Part shown: positions 23,651-33,074 of the stretch, piece after piece
Layout: each line of letters begins with the position of its first letter
How positions within the stretch are numbered: the first letter of the stretch is position 1
NCBI RefSeq assembly: GCF_039539525.1
Contig: NZ_BAABDH010000012.1
Location: 62,001-126,000 of the forward strand
Length of the DNA stretch: 64,000 nt
Direction of reading: 5' to 3'
Source of the DNA: Hymenobacter algoricola
GTDB lineage: Bacteria > Bacteroidota > Bacteroidia > Cytophagales > Hymenobacteraceae
The notes under the pieces: generated by a model
Told to the model about the DNA's origin: nothing
The model's database searches: none
Seen by the model: only the letters and a program-made list of their open reading frames with translations
Program-made: the position numbers and the translations under genes

Positions 23651-24421
23651 ATGACCAGTATCTGCCGCTGTATGCTAGGGTTGGGAAGCTGCGTGGGCAG
23701 CCTGCTGGCTGGCCATGGCGCCGCGGCGCAGCAGCTGGCGGATAAAAACCGTGAGTTGCCGGTGGAGAATGTGTGGCTGCTGTATTCTACCGACGCCCGC
23801 CTGAGCGAGAAGTGGGGCGTACACGCCGATGCCCAGATTCGCCGCTCCCGCACGGTTGCCGTGCTGCGGCACAATCAGGCCCGCGTGGGCATCAACTACC
23901 ACGCTACTTCCCAGGTGACGCTGACGGCGGGCTACTCCTACGTGGCGCAGTTCAGCACCGACGACTCCCCGGCGGCCATCCACGCCCCCGAGCACCGCCT
24001 CTACGAGCAGCTGGTGCTGCAGGACGTCAAAGGCCTGGTCCGGATGCAGCACCGCTACCGCCTGGAGCAGCGCCGCCTGGTGCGGCCGGGGGAAGACCGC
24101 GCAGTATATCTGAACCGCCTGCGGTACCAGCTGCGGGGCGTGCTGCCCCTGCGGGGCGCCGTCCTTCAGCCCGGCACGCCATACGTGGCCGCTTCCGATG
24201 AATTGCTGTTCGACTTCGGCCGCAACGCAACCGGCAGCATGTTCAGCCAGAACCGCGCTTACCTGGCCCTGGGCTACCAGTTTACGAAAGCCACGGCTCT
24301 GGAGGCGGGCTACCTACACCAGCTGTTCATCGACGGTGTGGCACCCCAGCGCCACGTCGCCCAGCTGAGCCTCACGTTCAACCCCGATCTGCGGCCACTC
24401 CCCGAGGCCGCGGGCCGGTAG
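23651..24421 (+). CDS. DUF2490 outer-membrane-type protein
   Basis: A 256-residue exported protein. A signal peptide ends around GHGAAAQQ. The remainder has the DUF2490 pattern VWLLYSTDARLSEKWGVHADAQIRR, HNQARVGINYH, TLTAGYSYVAQF, EHRLYEQLVLQD, RLEQRRL and a final Arg/Tyr-rich barrel strand set. These proteins are predicted small outer-membrane beta barrels without an assigned function. ATG 23651 is used rather than TTG 23645, which lies in the TAATATTG promoter box. A very strong hairpin follows. Confidence 0.8.
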   Translation: MTSICRCMLGLGSCVGSLLAGHGAAAQQLADKNRELPVENVWLLYSTDARLSEKWGVHADAQIRRSRTVAVLRHNQARVGINYHATSQVTLTAGYSYVAQFSTDDSPAAIHAPEHRLYEQLVLQDVKGLVRMQHRYRLEQRRLVRPGEDRAVYLNRLRYQLRGVLPLRGAVLQPGTPYVAASDELLFDFGRNATGSMFSQNRAYLALGYQFTKATALEAGYLHQLFIDGVAPQRHVAQLSLTFNPDLRPLPEAAGR

Positions 24422-24469
24422 CTACTCCCAGGACGCAGCCTGCACCCAGCGCGCAGGCCTACCCGACGG

Positions 24470-24535
24470 GCCTCTCATCAAAACGCCGGGGGCGGATACC
24501 GTGTGGTATCCGCCCCCGGCGTTTTGATGAGAGGC
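24470..24535. terminator. Perfect 31-bp hairpin, bidirectional terminator between convergent genes
   Basis: The left arm 24470-24500 and right arm 24505-24535 are perfect reverse complements over 31 bases, with a GTGT loop. The GC-rich core is flanked by AAAAC/GTTTT, giving an internal U tract on either strand. It lies between DUF2490 (+) and the dehydrogenase (-). Confidence 0.88.
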
Positions 24536-24542
24536 AGCAGGG

Positions 24543-25391
24543 CTACTCCCCGGCCGGGAAGTCGGCAGCGTCGCCGGTTGCGGCCACGGCTTCCAGCTCT
24601 TGCATCAGGCCGGCAAACTTGTCGCGGGCGCCTTTCACGGCGGCTTTGCCCAGCGGCAGATGCAGGGGCGGGTTTTCCTGCCGTACGAGGTCGAACATGA
24701 TCTGGGCGGCCCGGGCCGGGTCGCCGGGCTGGCGGCCGCTGTAGCTCTGGATGCCCTTCAGATTTTCGCCCACGGTGCTGCGGTAATCCTCAATCTTGGT
24801 GTCGGCGAAGGTAGCCGAGCTGCCGGCCCACTCGGTGCGGAAGCCGCTGGGCTCGATGTTGGTGACTTTGATGCCGAGCGGCGCCACCTGCTGGGCCAGG
24901 CTTTCGCCAATGGCTTCCAGCGCGAACTTCGAGGCATTGTAGACGCCCACGCCGGGAAAGGTTTTCAGGCCGCCGATGCTGCTGATGTTGAGCACATGGC
25001 CACTTTTCCGCTCGCGCAGGTGGGGCAGCACGGCCCGCAGCACGTGCAGCGGCCCGAACACGTTCACGTCGAACTGGCGCTGCACCTCGGCGGCGTCGAT
25101 TTCCTCGATGCTGCCCAGGGAGCCGTAGCCCGCGTTATTCACCACCACGTCGATGTGGCCCAGGGCCTGAATGGCGTCGGCAATGGCTTTTTTCACCTGC
25201 CCCTCGTCCGTAACCTCACACAGGAGGCCGCGGCCGTTGGCGCCAGCTTTTTTGGTGAATTCCGCAGCCTGCTCGGGCTGGCGGAAGGTGGCGGCGACCT
25301 TGTCGCCTTTGGCGAGCAGCAAATCGGCCAGCGCAGCGCCGAAACCGGTGCTGACGCCGGTAATAAACCAGTTTTTGGAAGTAGTGGTCAT
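24543..25391 (-). CDS. Short-chain dehydrogenase/reductase (SDR)
   Basis: A 282-residue classical SDR. It has the cofactor motif TGVSTGFG near the N-terminus, NNAGYG, the active-site serine in LNISSIGG and the YNASK catalytic Tyr-Lys pair. The sequence after YNASK (EAIGESLAQQVAPLGIKVTNIEPSGFRTEW) is characteristic of the subgroup annotated as generic oxidoreductases. The Arg in ATFRQPEQ after the second strand suggests NADP preference. I use ATG 25391. The substrate is unknown. The stop lies 8 bases from the perfect hairpin. Confidence 0.9.
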   Translation of the reverse strand: MTTTSKNWFITGVSTGFGAALADLLLAKGDKVAATFRQPEQAAEFTKKAGANGRGLLCEVTDEGQVKKAIADAIQALGHIDVVVNNAGYGSLGSIEEIDAAEVQRQFDVNVFGPLHVLRAVLPHLRERKSGHVLNISSIGGLKTFPGVGVYNASKFALEAIGESLAQQVAPLGIKVTNIEPSGFRTEWAGSSATFADTKIEDYRSTVGENLKGIQSYSGRQPGDPARAAQIMFDLVRQENPPLHLPLGKAAVKGARDKFAGLMQELEAVAATGDAADFPAGE

Positions 25392-25719
25392 AAGCAGAAA
25401 CGGAGCGGCGGACCCGGGTTCGCCGCGGGGTTGGAAAAAGCAGTACGGACCCGCCGGGCCCGGGTAAGGCCAGGCAAGGTCCGGGCTATTCAACTGCAGA
25501 AACGCCGGGCGGGTTTAAAACTTGCTGCTCAAACCGCCGCAACCCACCAGCCCACGCGGCGGCCAGCCGCCAAAAGCCGGGGCGGCATAGTTCCCATCCT
25601 GGCCGCCCCCGGTGCAGCCTGCACTGCCTCTACTGCGGGCGGGCGGTTCTTTTTCGGGCTCCAGAGCTGATTATACCAAATGATAATACGGCGCTGAGCG
25701 CGGGCCCGGGTTTTCGTCG
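25392..25719. other. Intergenic region between divergent SDR and guaB
   Basis: I see no gene here. In-frame extensions of the SDR and an antisense frame cross it, but their products are Pro/Gly/Ala-rich without domain features. It holds a short AT-rich island (TTATACCAAATGATAATA, about 25672-25689) that could be part of a regulatory site. Confidence 0.4.
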
Positions 25720-25727
25720 TAGCTTTG
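25720..25727 (+). promoter_or_regulatory. -7 box TAGCTTTG for guaB
   Basis: An exact TAnnTTTG box, 36 bases before ATG 25763. The alternative GTG start at 25739 would leave almost no leader. No clear -33 box. Confidence 0.5.
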
Positions 25728-25762
25728 CCCGGCAATAAGTGAAACGTAATCATCTTGTTGCC

Positions 25763-27238
25763 ATGGCTGCCGACGCCCTCCCCAAAATTGCCTTCGAGGC
25801 CCTCACCTACGACGATGTGCTGCTGCTGCCAGCCTATTCCGAGGTCTTGCCCCGCGACGCGGACACCAGCGCCCAGCTTACCCGCAACATCCGCCTGAAC
25901 CTGCCCTTCGTGTCGGCGGCCATGGATACCGTGACCGAGTCGGAGCTGGCCATTACCATGGCCCAGGAAGGCGGCCTCGGCATCATCCATAAAAACATGA
26001 GCATCAAGGCTCAGGCCGAACAGGTGCGCCGGGTGAAACGCTCGGAGAGCGGCATGATCCTCGACCCGTTTACCCTGGAAGAGCACGCCACCCTCGGCGA
26101 CGCCAAGCAGCTGATGCGCAAGCACAAAATCGGCGGCATTCCCATTATCGACGCTCGGCGCGTGCTCAAGGGCATTCTGACCAACCGCGACCTGCGCTTC
26201 GAAAAGGACATGACCCGGTCCGTAGCCGAGGTGATGACCAAGGGCAAGCTGGTGACCACCGAAACCGGCACCGACCTGGCCCGGGCCGAAGACATTCTGC
26301 AGGAATTTAAAGTCGAGAAGCTGCCCGTCATCGACCAGGACGGCCGCCTCACCGGCCTGATCACCTACAAGGATATTCGCAAGCGGCGCCGCACGCCCAA
26401 CGCGTCGAAGGACGAATTTGGCCGCCTGCGCGTGGGGGCTGCCGTGGGCGTGACGGCCGATTTGCTGGAGCGCGTGGCGGCCCTCGTGGAAGCCGGCGTG
26501 GATGTGGTGAGCGTGGACACCGCCCACGGCCACTCCAAGGGCGTGCTCGACGCGGTACGCAGCATCAAGCAGCAGTTTCCGACCCTCGAAGTTATTGCCG
26601 GCAACGTGGCTACCGCTGAAGGGGCCCGCGCCCTGGCCGATGCCGGGGCTGATGCCGTGAAAGTGGGCGTGGGCCCCGGCTCCATCTGCACCACCCGCAT
26701 CATTGCCGGCATCGGCGTGCCCCAGCTCTCGGCCGTGCTGGAAGCAGCCCGCGGCTTAGCCGGCACCGGCGTGCCCCTTATTGCCGACGGCGGCGTGAAG
26801 TTCAGCGGCGACGCGGTGAAGGCCCTGGCAGCCGGCGCCTCCAGCATCATGATTGGCTCGCTGCTGGCCGGCACCGAGGAAGCCCCCGGCGACATTATCA
26901 TCTACGAGGGCCGCAAGTTCAAGTCGTACCGCGGCATGGGCTCGGTGGAAGCCATGGAGGAAGGCTCCAAGGACCGCTACTTCCAGGATGCCGAGGACGA
27001 CGTGAAGAAGCTGGTGCCCGAGGGCATCGTGGGCCGCGTGCCGTTCAAGGGCGGGGCCGGCGAAGTGCTCTACCAGCTGGCCGGCGGCCTGCGGGCGGGC
27101 ATGGGCTACGTGGGCGCGGCTACCATCGAGGTGCTGCAACAGGCCCGTATGGTGCGCATCACCAATGCCGGCCTGCGCGAAAGCCACCCCCACGACGTAC
27201 AGATTACCAGCGAGTCGCCGAACTACAGCAGCCGCTAG
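25763..27238 (+). CDS. guaB: IMP dehydrogenase GuaB
   Basis: A 491-residue enzyme that oxidises IMP to XMP with NAD, the first committed step to GMP. It has the N-terminal TYDDVLLLPAYSEV and two CBS domains inserted around residues 95-220 (HKIGGIPIIDA, FKVEKLPVIDQDG). The catalytic loop is GPGSICTTR with Cys309, then the IADGGVKFSGD phosphate site and the mobile flap YRGMGSVEAM. Length is typical. ATG 25763 is preferred over GTG 25739 by family N-terminus and the promoter box. It is followed by a strong terminator, so it is monocistronic. Confidence 0.97.
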   Translation: MAADALPKIAFEALTYDDVLLLPAYSEVLPRDADTSAQLTRNIRLNLPFVSAAMDTVTESELAITMAQEGGLGIIHKNMSIKAQAEQVRRVKRSESGMILDPFTLEEHATLGDAKQLMRKHKIGGIPIIDARRVLKGILTNRDLRFEKDMTRSVAEVMTKGKLVTTETGTDLARAEDILQEFKVEKLPVIDQDGRLTGLITYKDIRKRRRTPNASKDEFGRLRVGAAVGVTADLLERVAALVEAGVDVVSVDTAHGHSKGVLDAVRSIKQQFPTLEVIAGNVATAEGARALADAGADAVKVGVGPGSICTTRIIAGIGVPQLSAVLEAARGLAGTGVPLIADGGVKFSGDAVKALAAGASSIMIGSLLAGTEEAPGDIIIYEGRKFKSYRGMGSVEAMEEGSKDRYFQDAEDDVKKLVPEGIVGRVPFKGGAGEVLYQLAGGLRAGMGYVGAATIEVLQQARMVRITNAGLRESHPHDVQITSESPNYSSR

Positions 27239-27257
27239 CCGCCAAGCCGGGCCGCAG

Positions 27258-27315
27258 GACACTGGTGGGTTGGAGGCTTTGTGCGCGCAGGCGCCGCCTC
27301 CGACCCACCAGTGTC
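27258..27315 (+). terminator. Long-stem terminator after guaB
   Basis: Arms 27258-27277 and 27296-27315 are complementary at 19 of 20 positions with one G-U pair. They are followed by TTATTTT. Confidence 0.85.
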
Positions 27316-27481
27316 TTATTTTAGCGGCGCCTGGTTTTACCGCTTCTGCTTCATTCTTAGCGCCCTACCCCAGCCAGCCGAGGAATTGCTACTCCCACCG
27401 CGCTTCTTTGGCCTTCACCGCCTATCTTAGCCGACTGATTCCGCCCCGACGGCGCGCTGCCCCTTGCCTGATATTTCGTTC

Positions 27482-29581
27482 ATGCCCTTTCTCCCCAAAC
27501 TGAAGCCCGCTATCCTGCCTCTCGCCGCGCTGAGCTGGTTGGTACTGCTGATCAGTACGCTGCTGCATGCCAATGCCGCGTTGGCAGCCCGTTTCGGGGT
27601 TCCGCCCACCTGGGTTACGCTGGTAGCGCAGGCTGTTTTTGTGGCCAGCGTGTTTCTCTACCAGCGTGGGCAGCCCGACCCGCTGCGCGGCACCGATTTT
27701 GTGGCCCTGCTGCGCCGGGTGATGCTGGGGCCCGGTCTGCTGGCCACGGCCTGCGTGGCCCTGTACCTGTTCGAGCTGCTTCTGCAGTCGGGTACTCCCA
27801 CTGCCGACCGCACGCTCTTCTCGGTTATCTACACCATTAACGTGGGCCTGTTCATCGTCTTTCTGGCCTATACGACGTATGCCTGGCGCGCTTTGGTGCT
27901 GTTCCGCTCGGCGCCAGGCATCCGCCGCAGCTGGCGGTGGTTTGAACTGCTGCTGGGCGTCACCCTGCTGTTCAGCCTGCTGGGCTGGACGCCGCCCGGT
28001 GTCCTGGCGTACCCGGTTATCGGCGGCCTGGCTTTGTTTGGCGTGTATCTGACCAGCTACCAGAAGTGGATTGCCTACCTCAACCGGCGGCAGAAGTGGG
28101 AAGCGGTGCTGCTGCAATTTGCCCTGCTGCTGTGCATGACCATCTTCGTGGCGTATTTTCTGCGTGTTGCCGACTACCCCAAGCTCGTGGCTCCCGCGCC
28201 CCAGCACAACTTCCTACTGCTCACCGCCTTCTTCGCCGCCTTCTTTGCCCTGATGGGGTTATTGGTGACCTTGTTCAACCTGCCCACGGCGGGTATTTTC
28301 GAGCAGAAGCGCGAGGAAATCCTGAGTTTGCAGCGTCTGACCCAGCTGATTCAGAAAGGCCAGACCGAGCAGGAAGTGTACGACATGCTCTTTGACGCCG
28401 CCGTGCAGACCGTGGAAGCCGATGCCGCCTGGCTCGACGTGGACAACGAAAGCCGGAGCCCGCTGCAGGGCAAACGCTTCAGCATCGAGGAAGAGCGCAT
28501 CGACGACATCCGCACCCTGCTCGCCGACTACAACCTGGGCCACATCGAGTACCTCAACAACGACCTGCCCAACACCAGCGGCTTCCGCGGCCTCGACCTG
28601 CAGCTAGGCTCCCTGATTGTGATGCCGCTGCGCTCGGCCAAGCGGCAGTATGGCTCGTTGTATATGCTCAAGGAGCATCGCCAGGGCTTCGACCGTGAAA
28701 ACCTGGGCATCCTGCAAACCTTCACTACCCAGACGGTGCTCAGCATCGAGAACCTGCAGCTGCTGGCCAACTCGCTGCAGAACGAGCGGGTGCAGGAAGA
28801 GCTCAAGATTGCCTCCTCGGTGCAGGACAGCCTGATTCCGAAAAACCTGCCCATCGACAACTGGTTTGAAATAGGCTCCCACGCCCGGGCGGCCAAAGAA
28901 GTGGGCGGCGACTTCTACGACTTCCTGCACCTGCCCGGCAAGCGCCTGGCCATCCTCATCGGCGACGTGTCGGGCAAGGGTATCACGGCCGCCTTCCACA
29001 TGGCCCAGATGAAGGGAATTTTCCACGCGCTGATGCAGGAAAACCCGCTGGCCAAGGACGACCGGGAGAAGTTTCCGGTGCCCAGCAAGTTTATGGCCAT
29101 GGCCAACCGCGCCCTGACCCACTGCCTGGAACGCTCCTCGTTTATTACCGCGGCCCTCTACATCATCGACTACGAGCACGGCGGCTTCATCTTTGCCCGC
29201 GCCGGCCACTGCCACACGCTGTACTATCACTCCATCAAGGAGGAAGTGTCGTACTTCCACACGGCGGGCCTGGGCCTGGGCATCATCCGCAACGACTCCT
29301 ACGAGAAGCACATCAAGAACCAGTTCTACGACTACAACCCCGGCGACGTGATGGTCATCTACACCGACGGCATTGTGGAAGCTCGGGGCAACGACCAGGA
29401 AGAATACGGCGAAGAGCGCCTCAAGCAGATGCTGGAGCGCAACTATTACCTCGAAGCCGAGGAAATCAAGCAGCAGATTCTTAATGACCTTGACGAGTTC
29501 AGCGCCGGGCAGCCCATGCACGACGACCAGACCCTGTTAGTCATCAAGTTCAAAGCGGCCCAACCCGACACCCTAAGTTAA
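27482..29581 (+). CDS. Membrane-anchored GAF-SpoIIE (PP2C-type) phosphatase, RsbU-like
   Basis: A 699-residue protein. About seven hydrophobic segments fill residues 10-260 with no large loop. A short coiled segment follows (EQKREEILSLQRLTQLIQKGQTEQEV), then a GAF-like domain (about 300-440) and a SpoIIE/PP2C phosphatase domain. Phosphatase landmarks are GGDFYDFLHLPGKRLAILIGDVSGKGI, FARAGHCHTLYYH, DVMVIYTDGIVEARG and a final HDDQTLLVIKF; the Asp residues are metal ligands. RsbU-type enzymes dephosphorylate STAS-domain antagonists. The STAS gene follows after 14 bases. ATG 27482 is used rather than TTG 27464; TATCTTAG at 27423-27430 may be the -7 box. Confidence 0.9.
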   Translation: MPFLPKLKPAILPLAALSWLVLLISTLLHANAALAARFGVPPTWVTLVAQAVFVASVFLYQRGQPDPLRGTDFVALLRRVMLGPGLLATACVALYLFELLLQSGTPTADRTLFSVIYTINVGLFIVFLAYTTYAWRALVLFRSAPGIRRSWRWFELLLGVTLLFSLLGWTPPGVLAYPVIGGLALFGVYLTSYQKWIAYLNRRQKWEAVLLQFALLLCMTIFVAYFLRVADYPKLVAPAPQHNFLLLTAFFAAFFALMGLLVTLFNLPTAGIFEQKREEILSLQRLTQLIQKGQTEQEVYDMLFDAAVQTVEADAAWLDVDNESRSPLQGKRFSIEEERIDDIRTLLADYNLGHIEYLNNDLPNTSGFRGLDLQLGSLIVMPLRSAKRQYGSLYMLKEHRQGFDRENLGILQTFTTQTVLSIENLQLLANSLQNERVQEELKIASSVQDSLIPKNLPIDNWFEIGSHARAAKEVGGDFYDFLHLPGKRLAILIGDVSGKGITAAFHMAQMKGIFHALMQENPLAKDDREKFPVPSKFMAMANRALTHCLERSSFITAALYIIDYEHGGFIFARAGHCHTLYYHSIKEEVSYFHTAGLGLGIIRNDSYEKHIKNQFYDYNPGDVMVIYTDGIVEARGNDQEEYGEERLKQMLERNYYLEAEEIKQQILNDLDEFSAGQPMHDDQTLLVIKFKAAQPDTLS

Positions 29582-29595
29582 CGTACAGAGGAGGC

Positions 29596-29925
29596 ATGAA
29601 AATAACTCAAGAGTCCGCCGATAATATCCTTACCCTCAGCCTGGACGGTGAACTGGACGCCAGCTCATCCGTTCTGCTCGACACGGAGCTCACCAAGCCG
29701 GAGGTGCTGCACTACAAAAAAGTCCTCATCGACTGCCAGAAGCTCAACTATATTTCCTCCGCGGGCCTGGGCGTTTTCATCTCCCACCTGCAGCAGTTTC
29801 AGGACGCCGACGTGAAGCTGGTATTCTTCAACATGCAGGAAAAAGTGCATAACGTGTTCGAGATTCTGGGACTGGATGCGCTGATGACCATTGTGCCGTC
29901 GCAGGCCGAGGCAACTGCTTTTTAG
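29596..29925 (+). CDS. STAS-domain anti-sigma factor antagonist
   Basis: A 109-residue single STAS domain. The key feature is YISSAGLGVF, whose serine pair contains the residue normally phosphorylated by an RsbW/SpoIIAB-type kinase. The N-terminal LTLSLDGELDASSSVLLDTEL is also characteristic. Dephosphorylated antagonists bind the kinase and release its target. The start ATG has a purine-rich GAGGAGG just upstream, an unusual Shine-Dalgarno-like feature for this phylum. It lies between the phosphatase and the kinase. Confidence 0.93.
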   Translation: MKITQESADNILTLSLDGELDASSSVLLDTELTKPEVLHYKKVLIDCQKLNYISSAGLGVFISHLQQFQDADVKLVFFNMQEKVHNVFEILGLDALMTIVPSQAEATAF

Positions 29926-29948
29926 GCTACCGAAGGATAACGCGAGGG

Positions 29949-30362
29949 ATGAAAAACGCAATCCGCATTAGTTGTAACCGCAGCAATCTGAAGGTAGTGC
30001 GCGACTTCGTCAGCGCCTACCTGGCAGCGTACAGCTTATCCGATTTGCACCTCAATCAGATTGTGCTGGCCGTGGATGAAGTAGTGGCCAACCTGATCAT
30101 TCATGCCAACGGCGAAGACGAGTCCCAGCACCTGGATCTGCGGCTGAACGTCAACAACCAGGTGTTTGGCATCGAAATCGAAGACGACAGCAACTCGTCC
30201 TACGTGCCCTCGTCCTACAAGGAGCCCGATCTGCAGGAGCATATCCGCGTCGGCAAGAAGGGCGGCGTAGGCATGACGCTGGTCAACCGCATCATGGACC
30301 GGGTGGAGTTTTCTACCACGGGAACCCATAATGTGTGCCGCTTGTACAAAAAGATAGCCTGA
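29949..30362 (+). CDS. RsbW-like serine kinase / anti-sigma factor
   Basis: A 137-residue HATPase_c_2 protein. The N-box is DEVVANLIIHANG and the G-box is GKKGGVGMTLVNRIMDRVEF; the fold is complete. Such kinases phosphorylate STAS antagonists and, when free, bind a sigma factor or another target. No sigma factor gene is present nearby, so the output of this switch is unknown. It ends the three-gene unit and a terminator follows. Confidence 0.92.
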   Translation: MKNAIRISCNRSNLKVVRDFVSAYLAAYSLSDLHLNQIVLAVDEVVANLIIHANGEDESQHLDLRLNVNNQVFGIEIEDDSNSSYVPSSYKEPDLQEHIRVGKKGGVGMTLVNRIMDRVEFSTTGTHNVCRLYKKIA

Positions 30363-30384
30363 GCACGTTGAGGCTCAGGCGGGG

Positions 30385-30411
30385 AAAGCACTTCGGTCCC
30401 GAAGTGCTTTT
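30385..30411 (+). terminator. Terminator after the partner-switching operon
   Basis: Stem AAAGCACTTCGG/CCGAAGTGCTTT with a short loop, then a T run. Confidence 0.9.
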
Positions 30412-30540
30412 TTTGTATCGGGCCGGCACCGGCAAAGACGCCGACGGCCCAAAAAAAATCCGTAAAATTGCGTCAGGCAGCGTTCCGGTTCGTTCGCCCC
30501 GCCTTCTGCCACTTCGCTTTAGTAGTTTCTTATTCCCTGT

Positions 30541-32823
30541 ATGCACAAACGCATTCTGTACGCCGGCCCGGTTGCCGTTGCATTGCTGGCCGGGTGCCAG
30601 ACTACCAAACCCGTCACCGCCGCCAAACAGCCCGTTGTGGAAACGCTCGGCACCCGCGAAGTCCCGGCCTCGGAGTTCGCCTATGTGTACCGCAAAAACA
30701 ACAGCACCGCCCCCGAATACGGGACCAAGGCCAGCGTAAACGAGTACCTCGACCTGTACACCAACTTCAAGCTCAAGGTGCTCGAGGCCGAGCAGCGCGG
30801 GCTGGACACCACCCAGGCCTTTAAGCGCGAGCTGGAAGGCTACCAGGGCCAGCTGGCCCAACCCTACCTGACGGAGAAGAGCGTCACCGACCAGCTGGTG
30901 CGCGAGGCCTACGACCGGCTGAGCCAGGAGGTGAATGCCTCCCACATCCTGGTTCGCATCACCCCCGAGGCTGAGCCTAAGGACACACTGGCGGCCTACC
31001 AGAAGATCATGGCCCTGCGCCAGCGCGTAACCGGCGGCGAGGACTTTGACAAAGTAGCCCGCGAAACGTCGGAAGACCCCTCGGCCCGCGAAAACGGCGG
31101 CAAGCTGGGCTACTTCACCGCCATGCAGATGGTGTATCCGTTCGAGTCGGCGGCTTATAAAACCAAGGTGGGCGAGGTGTCAGCGCCCGTGCGCACCCGC
31201 TTCGGCTACCACGTCATCAAGGTGAACGACCGGCGCCAGGCCCAGGGCGAGATCAAAGTGGCCCACCTCATGATCCGGGCCACGCCCGGCATGCCCAAAG
31301 CCGACTCGGTGACGGCCAAAAAGAAGATTGATGAGCTGTACGCCCGCCTCAAGCGCCAGGAAAACTGGGACAAGCTGGTGGCGCAGTTTTCGGAGGATGC
31401 CGGCTCCGCCGCCAATGGCGGCGAGCTGCCGCCCTTCGGCACGGGCCGCATGATTCCTTCCTTCGAGGAGTCGGCCTTCAAGCTGCAGAACTCCGGCGAC
31501 CTCGCCGCCCCGGTCCAGACGCCTTACGGCTGGCACATCATCAAGCTCATAGAGAAGCAGCCGGTAGCTAAGTTCGAGGACATGGAGCCGTCGCTGAAAA
31601 GCAAGGTTTCCAAGGACTCCCGCTCCGAGCTCAACCGCACCGCTTTCCTCAAGCGTATCCGCGTCGAAAACAGCTTCACCGAGAACAAGGCCGGCAAGGA
31701 CTACGTGTTTGCCAAAGCCGATACGTCGCTGGTGAGCGGCCGCTTCAAGTACGTGCCCGCCGAGAAGGACAAGCTGGCCACCGCGCCGCTGTTCACCATT
31801 AAAGGCAAGCCCTACCTGACCAAGGATTTCCTGGCCTACGTGCAGCAGAACCAGCGGGCCCGGCCCGGCTCGGAAGCCCGCTACAGCATGCAGCAGCTCT
31901 ACGACCAGTACGCCGACCAGCAGCTGACCGACTACGAAAAAGCCAACCTCGAAAACAAGTACGAGGACTACCGCATGCTGGTGAAAGAGTACCGCGACGG
32001 TATTCTGCTGTTCCAGCTGATGGACGAGAAGGTGTGGTCGAAAGCCATTGAGGACACCACCGGCCTGCAGAAGTTCTTCGCCGACAACCAGGCCAAGTAC
32101 CAGTGGGACTCGCGGGTGCAGGGCACCGTGATTAGCGCCGCCACGCCCCAGCTTCTGACCAAGGCCCAGCAGCAGCTGAAAGGCGGCCGCTACGTAGTCA
32201 AAAACGGCGTGCCCGCCACTGTGGCCTTCCGCCCCGGCACCGCCGACATTCTGAAAGGCGCCTGGAGCGGCCTCGACCGGCTGGCCAGCCAGCTGCAGGC
32301 CGACTCGACCTTGCAGTTGGTGGTAACCGGCCGCGCCAAGAAAGGCGAAAGCGCCACGCTGGCCCGCAAGCGCGCCAGCAACGTGGTGCTCTACCTCACC
32401 ACCAAGGGCGTGCCGGCCCGCCGCCTGAGCACCGCCGCCAAAACCCTGACCACCGCTTCCGACTACTCGGCCCTGCTGAGCGTGACGGGCACCAACACGG
32501 TGGCGCTGGAAGAGATGCTGAACGAGCAGAATCCGCTGGCGGTGCAAATCACCCAGCGCAGCTTCCAGAAGGGCGACAACAAAGTGGTGGATGAGCTGCT
32601 GACCCGCGGCCCCGGCTCGTACGACGTACCCAAGGACGGCCGCTACTACAACGTGACCATCGACAAGGTGCTGCCCGCCGGCCCCAAAACGCTGGCCGAA
32701 GCCCGCGGCCAGGCTACCTCTGACTACCAGAACTACCTGGAAAAGCAGTGGATTGCCCAGCTGCGCGACCAATACCCCGTGAAAATAAACCAGCCGGAAG
32801 TCGACAAGCTGGTGACCAAGTAA
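30541..32823 (+). CDS. Periplasmic peptidylprolyl isomerase lipoprotein with two parvulin domains
   Basis: A 760-residue lipoprotein (lipobox LLAGC, Cys about 19). Two parvulin/rotamase domains are visible. The first is around residues 135-230 (NASHILVRI, EDFDKVARETSEDPSARENGGKLGYF). The second is around 235-340 (VAHLMIRA, WDKLVAQFSEDAGSAANGGELPPFG). They are followed by about 400 residues of helical and mixed sequence with no clear family. Proteins like this assist outer-membrane protein folding, as SurA does. A second parvulin protein follows at 33075. TAAAATTG at 30463 may be the promoter -7 box. Confidence 0.88.
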   Translation: MHKRILYAGPVAVALLAGCQTTKPVTAAKQPVVETLGTREVPASEFAYVYRKNNSTAPEYGTKASVNEYLDLYTNFKLKVLEAEQRGLDTTQAFKRELEGYQGQLAQPYLTEKSVTDQLVREAYDRLSQEVNASHILVRITPEAEPKDTLAAYQKIMALRQRVTGGEDFDKVARETSEDPSARENGGKLGYFTAMQMVYPFESAAYKTKVGEVSAPVRTRFGYHVIKVNDRRQAQGEIKVAHLMIRATPGMPKADSVTAKKKIDELYARLKRQENWDKLVAQFSEDAGSAANGGELPPFGTGRMIPSFEESAFKLQNSGDLAAPVQTPYGWHIIKLIEKQPVAKFEDMEPSLKSKVSKDSRSELNRTAFLKRIRVENSFTENKAGKDYVFAKADTSLVSGRFKYVPAEKDKLATAPLFTIKGKPYLTKDFLAYVQQNQRARPGSEARYSMQQLYDQYADQQLTDYEKANLENKYEDYRMLVKEYRDGILLFQLMDEKVWSKAIEDTTGLQKFFADNQAKYQWDSRVQGTVISAATPQLLTKAQQQLKGGRYVVKNGVPATVAFRPGTADILKGAWSGLDRLASQLQADSTLQLVVTGRAKKGESATLARKRASNVVLYLTTKGVPARRLSTAAKTLTTASDYSALLSVTGTNTVALEEMLNEQNPLAVQITQRSFQKGDNKVVDELLTRGPGSYDVPKDGRYYNVTIDKVLPAGPKTLAEARGQATSDYQNYLEKQWIAQLRDQYPVKINQPEVDKLVTK

Positions 32824-32850
32824 CGGACCTTTTCCGGCTCCTGACAACGT

Positions 32851-32880
32851 GAAAAGCCCCGGTCAGCACCGGGGCTTTTC
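32851..32880 (+). terminator. Intrinsic terminator between the two parvulin genes
   Basis: Perfect 13-bp stem GAAAAGCCCCGGT/ACCGGGGCTTTTC with a CAGC loop, followed by TTTTA. Confidence 0.92.
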
Positions 32881-33074
32881 TTTTATCCGGGGCGCCATGC
32901 AACGCCGCGCGGCTGGCACGCCTCCTGCTGTTGGCCGCCCGGGCCGGGCAATAACCGGTGGTTTTTGCCGGAGAAAGGATTTATGCTGAAATTTACGGGC
33001 GGCTTTCTGCGTTTCTTCAGCCGACCGGCCCGGGCATCCTCCTGACGAGCCCGGGCGTTACTCTTTTTGATTCC

